From assembly GCA_002780205.1 (NCBI GenBank), contig PEVQ01000085.1, positions 1 through 17,179 of the forward strand: a DNA stretch of 17,179 nt, read 5' to 3'. Origin of the DNA: Elusimicrobia bacterium CG06_land_8_20_14_3_00_38_11. Its GTDB lineage: Bacteria > Elusimicrobiota > UBA8919. Each line of letters starts with the position of its first letter. The stretch's first letter is position 1. This document shows, one piece after another, positions 6,508 through 13,316 of the stretch. The notes under the pieces are model-generated. The model did not search any database and was not told where the DNA came from. It saw only the letters and a list, made by a program, of their open reading frames with translations. A program made the translations under genes and the position numbers.

Positions 6508-6855
6508 ATGATATTTACAGGCGTTGATATAATTGAAATCCGACGGATAAAGAAAATAATTCTTACAAACAAAAAATTTCTTGAGAAGGTTTATACTCCG
6601 ACGGAAATCGTATATTGCAACTCAAAAAAAAACAAGTGGCAGCATTTTGCGGTGAGGTTTGCGGCAAAAGAGGCGGTCTGGAAGGCGCTCGGCAAAAAGG
6701 ACATCTGGCACAGGGATATTTCCGTAAAAAATACTAAAGACGGCAAACCGGAAGTTGTTTTGTCAAAAAAATACAAAAATCTTGAAAAAAAAATTTCGCT
6801 CTCGCTTTCGCACACCGAAGATTATGCCGTTGCAGTAGCCGTTATTGAGAAATAA
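6508..6855 (+). CDS. acpS: holo-[acyl-carrier-protein] synthase
   Basis: Transfers 4'-phosphopantetheine from CoA to a Ser of apo-ACP, activating fatty acid synthesis. The protein has 115 residues, normal for AcpS. The N-terminal GVDIIEIRRI (5-14) carries the metal-binding Asp7. RFAAKEAVWKALG (50-62) carries Glu55, the second metal ligand, and the helix gripping CoA. SLSLSHTEDYAVAVAV (97-112) is the closing motif. The ATG at 6508 is chosen over an in-frame TTG at 6490 because the family starts with this motif and because the promoter -10 box lies between them. nnrD follows after 45 bases; acpS and nnrD are frequent neighbours in bacteria. Confidence 0.93.
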   Translation: MIFTGVDIIEIRRIKKIILTNKKFLEKVYTPTEIVYCNSKKNKWQHFAVRFAAKEAVWKALGKKDIWHRDISVKNTKDGKPEVVLSKKYKNLEKKISLSLSHTEDYAVAVAVIEK

Positions 6856-6868
6856 AGAGTTTAAAATT

Positions 6869-6892
6869 CAATTAGTCCAATTGATCTAATTG
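6869..6892 (+). promoter_or_regulatory. near-palindrome before nnrD, copy of nfnA site
   Basis: CAATTAG-tc-CAATTG-at-CTAATTG, a 24-bp inverted repeat with two central mismatched pairs. It shares arms, centre and length with the element at 2829-2852. It ends 8 bases before the nnrD ATG and contains TG-A-TCTAAT, an extended -10-like box. The flanking TT/AA pairs extend the arms. There is no Shine-Dalgarno sequence at this gene either. Confidence 0.55.
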
Positions 6893-6900
6893 AAAAATTT

Positions 6901-7779
6901 ATGAAAAAATTAACTGTCGCTTTAATAAAAAAACTTCTGCCGGTGCGTCCTGCCGATTCGCACAAAGGTGATTACGGGCATACCCTTGTCGTTGCCGGTT
7001 CAAAACAATTTACCGGTGCTGCAATTTTATGTTCTCTCGGATGTCTTCGTTGCGGAAGCGGGCTTACAACTGCAGCGATACCTTCATCACTCAATGTTCA
7101 GGTGACCAAGCGGCTTCCTCCGGAGGTTATGACCGTTTATTTGCCCGATGATGAGGGTTATATTTCACCCACAGCCGCCAAAATAATTTTGGATTTTTCA
7201 TCCCAAAGAAAAATTACATCAATAGCGTTCGGGTGCGGAATTTCAATCGAGTTGTGCACAAAAATTTTTACGGAGAGATTTTTATTGAAGAACAGAGTTC
7301 CGATAGTTATTGATGCGGACGGACTTAATAACATACAGAAAAATGTCAAGGTTCTTAAAAAAATGAAATCGGATGCCGTAATTACTCCCCATCCGGCTGA
7401 ATTAAGCCGTTTGATGAAAATTAGTATTTCCGTTATTCAGAAAAACCGTGAAAAAACCGCGAAAAAATTTGCTGCGGATTACGGAATAATATGCGTTCTT
7501 AAAGGTTTTGAAACGGTTGTTACTGACGGCAAAGAAGTTTTTGTTAACACGACAGGCAATCCCGGAATGGCGACCGGCGGTAGCGGAGATGTTTTAACAG
7601 GAATGATTGCCGCATTTGTCGGGCAGACGGACAGTTTGCTTGATGCTGCCTGTCTCGGGGTTTATTTGCACGGTCTTGCCGGTGATTTCGCGGCAAGAGA
7701 AAAAACTCAGATTTCAATGTTGCCGACCGATTTGATAGAAAAAATTCCGGAAGCAATAGAAACAGTCATTGGATTATAG
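6901..7779 (+). CDS. nnrD: ADP-dependent NAD(P)H-hydrate dehydratase
   Basis: Repairs NAD(P)HX, the hydrated and inactive form of NAD(P)H, using ADP. It has the ribokinase-like fold of the YjeF C-terminal family. The protein has 292 residues: the dehydratase domain alone, without the NnrE epimerase half to which it is often fused. Visible landmarks are HKGDYGHTLVVAGS (21-34), the Gly/Ser-rich CLRCGSGL (48-55), VIDADGLN (136-143), VITPHPAEL (160-168) and the nucleotide-binding NPGMATGGSGDVLTG (220-234). An epimerase gene is not seen in this window, so it must lie elsewhere or be absent. The gene follows acpS and its start is preceded by the palindrome described separately. Confidence 0.92.
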   Translation: MKKLTVALIKKLLPVRPADSHKGDYGHTLVVAGSKQFTGAAILCSLGCLRCGSGLTTAAIPSSLNVQVTKRLPPEVMTVYLPDDEGYISPTAAKIILDFSSQRKITSIAFGCGISIELCTKIFTERFLLKNRVPIVIDADGLNNIQKNVKVLKKMKSDAVITPHPAELSRLMKISISVIQKNREKTAKKFAADYGIICVLKGFETVVTDGKEVFVNTTGNPGMATGGSGDVLTGMIAAFVGQTDSLLDAACLGVYLHGLAGDFAAREKTQISMLPTDLIEKIPEAIETVIGL

Positions 7780-7790
7780 TAGATTATAGT

Positions 7791-7812
7791 AGAGCACCCT
7801 TAAGGGTGCTCT
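7791..7812. repeat. 22-bp perfect palindrome after nnrD
   Basis: AGAGCACCCTT followed by its exact reverse complement. It lies 12 bases after the nnrD stop and is preceded by a direct repeat ATTATAGTAG (7773-7782, 7784-7793). It could form an 8-9 bp hairpin in RNA and protect or end the nnrD transcript, but no T-run follows, so it is not a standard terminator. Confidence 0.55.
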
Positions 7813-7829
7813 GTGAAAGATTGTAAGAT

Positions 7830-7919
7830 GGAGAGGTCGCATAGCCCGGCTTAGTGCGCACGCCTGGAAAGCGTGTATACCGCAAGGTATCGTGGGTTCA
7901 AATCCCACCCTCTCCGCCA
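7830..7919 (+). tRNA. tRNA-Ser (anticodon GGA)
   Basis: The acceptor GGAGAGG pairs with CCTCTCC (7909-7915), discriminator G, and CCA is encoded. The anticodon stem CACGC/GCGTG encloses loop CTGGAAA, anticodon GGA, reading UCC/UCU. A long variable arm (TATACC-gcaa-GGTAT) marks a class II tRNA. The T arm is GTGGG-TTCAAAT-CCCAC. A T-run follows at once (7920-7926) and may end transcription. Confidence 0.96.
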
Positions 7920-7966
7920 TTTTTTTTAGTGAATCGTCTGAAGTTTGAAAAAACGGGAATAAAAAT

Positions 7967-8851
7967 ATGGAAAGCAACGAAATAATTGACGATAAACCGG
8001 AAAGATTGAAAAATATAATTTCCGTCTTACTGCCGGCGTTCTTCTTATTGTTTTTGTTTTCCTATTTTTTTATATCCCCGCAGACCGTTAAATGTTTTTT
8101 TATTAAATATTTTGACTGGTTGTTAGTAGGTTTATTTCTGATAATTTTTTTGGTTATAATGATTTCGCACTCGGCGTCTTTATACAACGAACTCCCCCAG
8201 GGACTGAATAATTATTTTAACGAAATCGGAATTAAGCCCGTAAAAGTATGGTGGCCTAAATATTATTCAAGTTTATTAGGAATGCCGCCGTATATGCAAG
8301 GAATGTATAGAGACCGCAAATTAAGGTATGAAATAATTTATAACGGTCCTGACCGCCCATACATAAGAAAAATTATTTTTTTTTATAAAGAACCGTTAAA
8401 TCTCGGTTTGTTATTCAGATACAGCGCAGGTTTTTCTTTTTTTAGAGAATTGGATGAGTGGGGAAATTTTTTTGAAAAAAAGATTGAACTGAAATTATCG
8501 GAAAGAAAAGTTAATTGCCGGGCAGTAGATAGAGAAACGGCGTTGGGGCTTTTTAGCGAATACAATACAATAAAAACTATAGAGTGCCTTGTTGACGTAA
8601 CAAAAAATCTGGCTGACCCGTCTTTAATGTTCAATGATAGATACATAAGAGTGAATTTTACCGGCAAAAAGCCGGGCAAAGAATTTTTTGATGCCGTTCA
8701 CAATTTAAGTACTCTTCTGGAAAATTCTAAATCCGCTATTACCGGAACCAAAATCAGAATAGTAGGTAAATCTGCGGCATATCTTGTGTCCCTGGCGATT
8801 TTTTCTACTTTTGTATTATGGCGGATAATAATTACGATTATGAAGGAATAG
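7967..8851 (+). CDS. unknown membrane protein
   Basis: Not recognised. It has 294 residues. Two strongly hydrophobic segments lie near the N-terminus (about 19-36 and 49-67), a soluble middle region of about 190 residues, and a third hydrophobic segment at about 272-289. The middle has KVWWPKYYSSLLGMPPYMQGMY, then several basic and aromatic strands (YIRKIIFFYKEPLN) and a helix with KKIELKLSERKVNC. No catalytic motif is visible. GGGA lies 8 bases before the ATG as a weak ribosome site. The stop is 7 bases from the rlmI start, so the two are probably cotranscribed. Codon use is like the neighbours, so it appears to be a resident gene. Confidence 0.75.
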   Translation: MESNEIIDDKPERLKNIISVLLPAFFLLFLFSYFFISPQTVKCFFIKYFDWLLVGLFLIIFLVIMISHSASLYNELPQGLNNYFNEIGIKPVKVWWPKYYSSLLGMPPYMQGMYRDRKLRYEIIYNGPDRPYIRKIIFFYKEPLNLGLLFRYSAGFSFFRELDEWGNFFEKKIELKLSERKVNCRAVDRETALGLFSEYNTIKTIECLVDVTKNLADPSLMFNDRYIRVNFTGKKPGKEFFDAVHNLSTLLENSKSAITGTKIRIVGKSAAYLVSLAIFSTFVLWRIIITIMKE

Positions 8852-8858
8852 ATTATTT

Positions 8859-10070
8859 ATGGAAAGAAAAATTGTTACGATAAACGCAGCCCGCTCGCAA
8901 AAAATAATAAAAAACCGGCATCCGTGGATATTTTCAGGCGCAGTAAAAAATGTATCGTCTGATGCTGAACCTGGCAGTATTGTTTTGGTCGCCGACGAGA
9001 CAGGCAATGTTTTTGCTCAGGCAGCATATAATCCTATTAGTGGTATCCGCTTGCGGGTAATAAGTTGGAAGCCGCCGGAAAAAATTGATGAAAACTGGTT
9101 CAGCAAACATATAAAAAATATCGCCGAAAACAAAGAACACATTCTCGGTATAAAAAATCTTCCGGAAAATAAGAAAAATTACCGTGTGATTTATGCCGAG
9201 TCGGATAACCTCCCCGGACTTATTATAGACCGCTACGGACTTGTTTTTGTCGTGCAGTTGCAGACATTGTTTGCCGATAAAAACCGCGATTTATGGGTTG
9301 ATATCATCAAAAAAATATTTAATCCAAAAGTAATTTACGAAAAAAGCGATGTTGAGGTCAGAAAAAAAGAGGGGCTTAACAAGATGCCGACGGGAATTTT
9401 ACACGGTGCGCTCCCCGAAAATATTTTTATAGAGGAAGACGGTTTCAAAATAAAAATTGACATAGCCGCCGGTCAGAAAACGGGATATTTTTTGGATTTG
9501 GATATGGCAAGAAAACGGATTGAACACTGGTGCAAAGTTTTGGATGTGAGATATCTGCAAAATTATTTCGGCTATACCGGAAGTTTCAATTTGTATGCAG
9601 CCCGCGCCGGTGCGGAAAAAATAGAACACATAGATTCTTCGCAGCCGGCAAACGAACTCGCAAAAGAAAACGCAAAAATAAATAATTTTGCCCCAAAAAT
9701 ATCGGTAATTACCGCCGATGCGTTCAGCCATCTGGAAAAAACGGAAAATGAAACCGTTGAAGCGATAATTCTGGACCCGCCGTCGTTCGTAAAAGAAAGA
9801 GCAAAAATAAAAAATGCGATGGAAGGTTACAAACGATTAAATTCTCTCGCGATGAAAAAACTTAAACCCGGAGGACTATTATTTACTTTTTCGTGCAGTT
9901 CCTACATTACCGAGGACGATTTCCAAAAAGTGCTTTTTCAAACGGCGTCCGTATCCGGCTGCGAAATAAAAATAATTGAAAAAATCGGTGTCTCTCCCGA
10001 CCATTCCTGTCCGCTTAATTTCCCGGAAGGCAGGTACTTGCAAGGTTGGGTTTTGCAAAAAATTTCATAA
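8859..10070 (+). CDS. rlmI: RlmI-like 23S rRNA methyltransferase
   Basis: Class I SAM-dependent enzyme of the RlmI family, which in E. coli makes m5C1962 of 23S rRNA. The protein has 403 residues. The N-terminal PUA domain covers about 1-75 (HPWIFSGAV, AYNPISGIRLRV). A middle domain includes ESDNLPGLIIDRYG (114-127) and AAGQKTGYFLD (203-213). The Rossmann domain has motif I around 226-251, the conserved LDPPSF (305-310), and FSCSSYI (344-350), where Cys346 is the likely catalytic residue. Motif I is odd: it reads VLD, six extra residues (VRYLQN), then YFGYTGSF, where homologues run VLDxFxYTGGF without a break. AAGGA lies 11 bases before the ATG. Confidence 0.85.
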   Translation: MERKIVTINAARSQKIIKNRHPWIFSGAVKNVSSDAEPGSIVLVADETGNVFAQAAYNPISGIRLRVISWKPPEKIDENWFSKHIKNIAENKEHILGIKNLPENKKNYRVIYAESDNLPGLIIDRYGLVFVVQLQTLFADKNRDLWVDIIKKIFNPKVIYEKSDVEVRKKEGLNKMPTGILHGALPENIFIEEDGFKIKIDIAAGQKTGYFLDLDMARKRIEHWCKVLDVRYLQNYFGYTGSFNLYAARAGAEKIEHIDSSQPANELAKENAKINNFAPKISVITADAFSHLEKTENETVEAIILDPPSFVKERAKIKNAMEGYKRLNSLAMKKLKPGGLLFTFSCSSYITEDDFQKVLFQTASVSGCEIKIIEKIGVSPDHSCPLNFPEGRYLQGWVLQKIS

Positions 10071-10078
10071 TTTTAGCA

Positions 10079-10106
10079 TTGATTTTTTTTAATTTAGTGA
10101 TATAAT
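10079..10106 (+). promoter_or_regulatory. probable promoter upstream of tRNA-Ala
   Basis: TTGATT (10079-10084), a 16-base spacer and TATAAT (10101-10106). A transcript from here would begin about 125 bases before the tRNA and run through it to the terminator at 10311. Confidence 0.5.
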
Positions 10107-10237
10107 AATTAAACAAATTGTAGAATATCTGGTGTCTGAGATAATGTTAAGTTAGATGGTTGTGCGGTGATTTCAAACATATATTTTTGATTTGTAATTT
10201 TAGTGTAGTGTCATTTTACATTTTTAATGTCGTTACT

Positions 10238-10310
10238 GGGGGTGTAGCTCAGTTGGGAGAGCGCCTGCATGGCATGCAGGAGGTCAGGGGTTCGACCCCC
10301 CTCACCTCCA
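10238..10310 (+). tRNA. tRNA-Ala (anticodon GGC)
   Basis: The acceptor GGGGGTG pairs with CACCTCC and has the G3-U70 wobble pair that identifies alanine tRNAs; the discriminator is A. D arm GCTC/GAGC, anticodon stem CCTGC/GCAGG with loop ATGGCAT (anticodon GGC), T arm AGGGG-TTCGACC-CCCCT. CCA is not encoded, unlike the tRNA-Ser upstream. Confidence 0.96.
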
Positions 10311-10341
10311 TTTTGAACAAATGTTCAAAAATATTTTTTTT
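10311..10341 (+). terminator. rho-independent terminator of tRNA-Ala
   Basis: TTTTGAAC-aaat-GTTCAAAA (10311-10330) is a perfect 8-bp stem with a 4-base loop, starting directly after the tRNA discriminator. A run of T follows (10334-10341). Confidence 0.8.
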
Positions 10342-10412
10342 AGTTTTTTTTATTGATTTTGTGTTTTCAAAAACTGTTTTTTGCCGAAGAAAAATCCGGC
10401 TGGGGCGATACT

Positions 10413-10778
10413 GTGATAGGATTCACATTCAAGACGCTGTCAAAGTCGTATCTCGCTGCTGCGGATATAAATAAATTAAAGAAAAATGGGATAAATAAAC
10501 TGTTGAAAATGTCCGATGAAAAATTCCGCAAGCGGTATGCAGAAGTTTATGCCGTCATAAAAGATTTGCCCCCGCCGGTAAGAACAAAGTACGGGCTTAC
10601 GGAAAAAATGACAAAAAAGCAGGCGATAAAAAGTTTAGCAGGGTTGGATAAAAAACAGATTTACGAAATAATAAATGCTGTTCCGAATTCAGTTATTGCA
10701 GAACGGTTTAGAGAAGCCGTTGCCGGAGATAAAGGGTCAAAACCATCCGGAATAACCGACCAGATTTCTGGATTGTGA
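10413..10778 (+). CDS. small conserved-looking protein, unknown
   Basis: Not recognised. It has 121 residues from a GTG at 10413, with GGGG 7 bases upstream as a weak ribosome site. In-frame TTG codons at 10353 and 10359 are alternatives, but the residues they add are Phe-rich and overlap T-runs after the terminator. The protein is basic, soluble and mostly helical: DINKLKKNGINKLLKMSDEKF, then YAVIKDLPPPVRTKYGL, MTKKQAIKSLAGLDKKQIYEII and NAVPNSVIAERFREAV. The pattern of helices and the DLPP turn look like a real domain. Codon use matches the neighbours. It stands alone between the tRNA-Ala terminator and the rsmD promoter. Confidence 0.6.
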   Translation: MIGFTFKTLSKSYLAAADINKLKKNGINKLLKMSDEKFRKRYAEVYAVIKDLPPPVRTKYGLTEKMTKKQAIKSLAGLDKKQIYEIINAVPNSVIAERFREAVAGDKGSKPSGITDQISGL

Positions 10779-10831
10779 AAAAAAATAACGGTAAATTGGG
10801 AAAAAAATTAATTTTACAATTCCATCCAACC

Positions 10832-10859
10832 TTGACATAATCCGATTTTTTGATATAAT
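10832..10859 (+). promoter_or_regulatory. rsmD operon promoter, near-leaderless
   Basis: Perfect TTGACA (10832-10837) and perfect TATAAT (10854-10859) with a 16-base spacer. The ATG of rsmD is 8 bases after the -10 box, so the predicted leader is only about two bases. It drives the five-gene operon 10868-14907. It is the best promoter in the window. Confidence 0.85.
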
Positions 10860-10867
10860 AAAAACAA

Positions 10868-11437
10868 ATGTCGCTCAAAATAATCGCGGGCAAATTTAGA
10901 GGGCGAAATCTTGAAACATTGCCCGGTTTTCAGACAAGGCCGCTTTTATCTCGGGCAAAGAAGTCGCTTTTTGATATTTTAACTCCTGTCCTTGGCGGTT
11001 CCGTTTTTTTGGATTTATTTGCCGGTTTTGGTTCCGTCGGAATTGAGGCGTTGTCCCGCGGCGCAAAAAAAGTTGTATTTGTTGAAAGTGACGGAAATTG
11101 CATAGAAGTAATTGAAGATAATCTGATAAAATTCGGTATGCAGGATTTCGCGGAAATAATTCAGCGGGATGCGGCGCAACCGGATTTATTAGAAGGTAAA
11201 TTTGACATAATTTTTATTGGTCCTCCGTATCAGATGAAAATGCTGGCAGAAATAATTAGAAAATCGGAAATCCTGCTCGCAAAAAACGGATTGATTATCG
11301 GACAGCATCATAAAAAGGAAATACTTGTCGAAAAAATCGGCGGGCTTTCGCTTTACCGTCAGGAAAAATACGGCGATATGCGGCTTTCTTTTTATAAAAC
11401 ACAGATTACACAGATAAAAAACGGATTACGCAGATGA
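10868..11437 (+). CDS. rsmD: RsmD-like 16S rRNA methyltransferase
   Basis: Member of the RsmD family, which makes m2G966 in 16S rRNA. The protein has 189 residues. Residues 1-28 (IIAGKFRGRNL, TRPLLSRA) are the family N-terminus. Motif I is FLDLFAGFGSVGIEALSRGA (48-67). Motif IV reads IGPPY (117-121); most members have DPPY, so the Asp contributing to the active site is replaced by Gly118. The normal end is the strand YGDMRLSFYK (168-177). The tail TQITQIKNGLRR (178-189) is encoded by a dispersed repeat. The stop overlaps the argB start by ATGA. The missing Asp makes activity uncertain, though the rest of the fold appears intact. Confidence 0.85.
   Translation: MSLKIIAGKFRGRNLETLPGFQTRPLLSRAKKSLFDILTPVLGGSVFLDLFAGFGSVGIEALSRGAKKVVFVESDGNCIEVIEDNLIKFGMQDFAEIIQRDAAQPDLLEGKFDIIFIGPPYQMKMLAEIIRKSEILLAKNGLIIGQHHKKEILVEKIGGLSLYRQEKYGDMRLSFYKTQITQIKNGLRR
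11399..11436 (-). repeat. ATCTGnGTAATC dispersed repeat, copy 2
   Basis: On the - strand it reads ATCTGCGTAATCCG, a T-run, then ATCTGTGTAATCTGTGT, matching copy 1 at 3691-3730 in inverted orientation. On the + strand it encodes the last 12 residues of RsmD, and its end contains the ATG of argB. Confidence 0.65.
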
Positions 11438-12144
11438 AAGGCAAAAATCTTGTTGTGATTAAATACGGCGGAAGTTTGATGGACGCTAAATCCGTAGAAA
11501 AAAAAATAATCAAAAATATAAAAAAATTTGCGAAAAAAAATCCTGTTATCGTTGTTCCCGGCGGCGGGAAAGAAATCACAAATGCGCTTAAAAAATCAAA
11601 AATAGAAACAAAGTTTGTTCACGGGCTGCGTTATACCGACGGTAAATCAATAAAAATCGTGGAAAAAGTGCTTGAAAACATTCAGGATAAAGTTGTCAAA
11701 AAACTAAAAAACGCATTAGCAATAAAAAAAGCGGTTATAGGCGAAAGAGTTAAAAAACTTGGTTATGTCGGAAAGTTCACATCCGCAAAATTTTTGGAAA
11801 TTGGAAAAGTGCTTAAAAAAAGCAAAATCGCCGTTGTTTCTCCCGTCGGTAAAAATAAAACCGGACAAATATTGAATTTTAATGCCGACGAAGTTGCCGG
11901 CGGTATAGCGGCTCAGGTTAAAGCAAAAAGACTTATATTTTTCACAGATGTTCCGGGCGTTCTTGATAAAAATAAAAAAACAATTCCCATAATAAAAATA
12001 GGGAATATAAAAAAGTTAATAGATAGAAAAATAATCACGGGCGGGATGCTCCCGAAAATTATGAGTTGTGTGCAGGCGGTAAAAAAAGGAGTTGGAGAAG
12101 TGGATATATTAGACACAAATATGAAAGGCACAAAAATTTTATGA
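11434..12144 (+). CDS. argB: acetylglutamate kinase-like protein
   Basis: Amino acid kinase family; phosphorylates N-acetylglutamate in arginine synthesis. Residues 9-14 (IKYGGS) form the phosphate-binding start. FVHGLRYTD (61-69) is the acetylglutamate-site signature. NFNADEVAGGIAAQVKAKRLIFFTDVPGVL matches the nucleotide-site region, and ITGGMLPKI the closing motif. At 236 residues it is shorter than typical ArgB. The family's VHGGG loop reads VPGGGKEI (41-48), with Pro for His. It is very Lys-rich. The start overlaps rsmD by ATGA and the stop overlaps argD by ATGA, so argB-argD are coupled. A LysW-dependent LysZ-like role is an alternative, but the argD neighbour fits either pathway. Confidence 0.82.
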   Translation: MKGKNLVVIKYGGSLMDAKSVEKKIIKNIKKFAKKNPVIVVPGGGKEITNALKKSKIETKFVHGLRYTDGKSIKIVEKVLENIQDKVVKKLKNALAIKKAVIGERVKKLGYVGKFTSAKFLEIGKVLKKSKIAVVSPVGKNKTGQILNFNADEVAGGIAAQVKAKRLIFFTDVPGVLDKNKKTIPIIKIGNIKKLIDRKIITGGMLPKIMSCVQAVKKGVGEVDILDTNMKGTKIL

Positions 12145-13316
12145 ACTATTTTGAGGCGGATAAAAGGTATATTTTTCAAACATATAAAAGAAATCCTGTT
12201 CTGTTTGTCAGGGGAAGCGGGAAATATCTCTGGGACGGTAAAGATAAAAAATATCTGGATTTTTTTTCAGGGATTTCTGTTTCTTCCGTCGGGCATTGCC
12301 ATCTTAAAATCGTAAAAGCGATTAAAACGCAAAGCGAGAAACTCATTCATGTCTCAAATCTTTACTATACAATTCCGCAGATAGAACTTGCGCAAACGCT
12401 ATCGGATTTATCTTTAGGCGGAAAGGTTTTCTTTTCCAATTCCGGCGCCGAGGCGAACGAGTGTGCGATAAAACTTGCAAGAAAATTCGGAAATAAAACC
12501 GGCAAATATGAAATGATTGCTTTTAATAATTCATTTCACGGAAGAACGATTGCAACGCTTTCAGCGACGGGTCAGAAAAAATTTCACAAGGGTTTTGAGC
12601 CGCTTTTAAGTGGATTTAAGTTTGCGGAGTTTGACAATTTATCTTCGGTAGACAAACTTATTTCCCCAAAAACCTGTGCCGTAATAGTTGAGCCGATTCA
12701 GGGTGAAGGCGGGGTTTATCCTGCTAAAAAAGAGTTTTTAATTGGGTTAAGAAAACTCTGTAATGAAAACAAACTTCTTTTGATTTTTGATGAAATACAG
12801 TGCGGGTTAGGAAGAACCGGGAAAATTTTCGCGTATAAAAATTATGGCGTAATACCCGATATTTTAACGCTTGCGAAGTCGTTGGGCGGAGGTATGCCGG
12901 TTGCCGCCACAATTGCAAAAAAAAAGGTAGCAGGAACATTCGGTTTCGGCGATCACGGCTCAACTTTCGGAGGCAATCCCGTTTGCTGCGCCGCCGGCAT
13001 AGAGGTCTTAAAAATTGTAAATGATAAAAAATTACTGAAAAATGTTGAAGAAGTCGGAAATTATTTTCTGTCGGAATTAAGAAAACTTCAAAAAAAATAT
13101 GATGTAATAAAAAATGTCAGGGGTCTCGGTTTAATGCTCGGCGCCGAACTTAAAATTAACGGTAAAGAAATTGTAGGCAAGTGTTTGCAAAAAGGGCTTC
13201 TCATAAATTGTACACAGGATAATGTATTAAGATTTTTACCGCCGCTTAATATAAATAAAAAAGATGTAGATACTGCCGTTTCCGTTTTATCGGATGTTTT
13301 AAAAAATTACAGATGA
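12141..13316 (+). CDS. argD: acetylornithine aminotransferase
   Basis: PLP-dependent class III aminotransferase; converts N-acetylglutamate semialdehyde to N-acetylornithine with glutamate as donor. The protein has 391 residues, normal for ArgD. Landmarks in order: GKYLWDGKDKKYLDFFSGISV, then SNSGAEANECAIKLARK (phosphate cup), FHGRT, VIVEPIQGEGG, IFDEIQCGLGRTG with the PLP-ring Asp, and LAKSLGGGMP with the Schiff-base Lys, followed by STFGGNP. The ATG at 12141 is chosen over an upstream in-frame ATG at 12066 because that one lies inside argB and adds a non-homologous basic stretch. It overlaps argB and folK by ATGA at both ends. Confidence 0.92.
   Translation: MNYFEADKRYIFQTYKRNPVLFVRGSGKYLWDGKDKKYLDFFSGISVSSVGHCHLKIVKAIKTQSEKLIHVSNLYYTIPQIELAQTLSDLSLGGKVFFSNSGAEANECAIKLARKFGNKTGKYEMIAFNNSFHGRTIATLSATGQKKFHKGFEPLLSGFKFAEFDNLSSVDKLISPKTCAVIVEPIQGEGGVYPAKKEFLIGLRKLCNENKLLLIFDEIQCGLGRTGKIFAYKNYGVIPDILTLAKSLGGGMPVAATIAKKKVAGTFGFGDHGSTFGGNPVCCAAGIEVLKIVNDKKLLKNVEEVGNYFLSELRKLQKKYDVIKNVRGLGLMLGAELKINGKEIVGKCLQKGLLINCTQDNVLRFLPPLNINKKDVDTAVSVLSDVLKNYR

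Noticed and set aside
7774..7977. Minus-strand ORF containing AERVGFEPTIP
   Set aside because: It is the antisense of the tRNA-Ser gene, a well-known false ORF.
10160..10474. Plus-strand ORF of 104 codons
   Set aside because: It runs through tRNA-Ala and its terminator (GVAQLGERLHGMQEVRGSTPLTS is translated tRNA) and has no protein-like features outside it.
11900..12010. Poly-A runs in argB as possible programmed frameshift sites
   Set aside because: A-runs are frequent throughout this AT-rich genome and the + frame stays open to a sensible end without any shift.
12066..12140. Upstream start of argD giving 25 more residues
   Set aside because: It lies inside argB in another frame, adds an Arg/Lys-rich stretch unlike ArgD, and the ATGA overlap at 12141 matches the other junctions.
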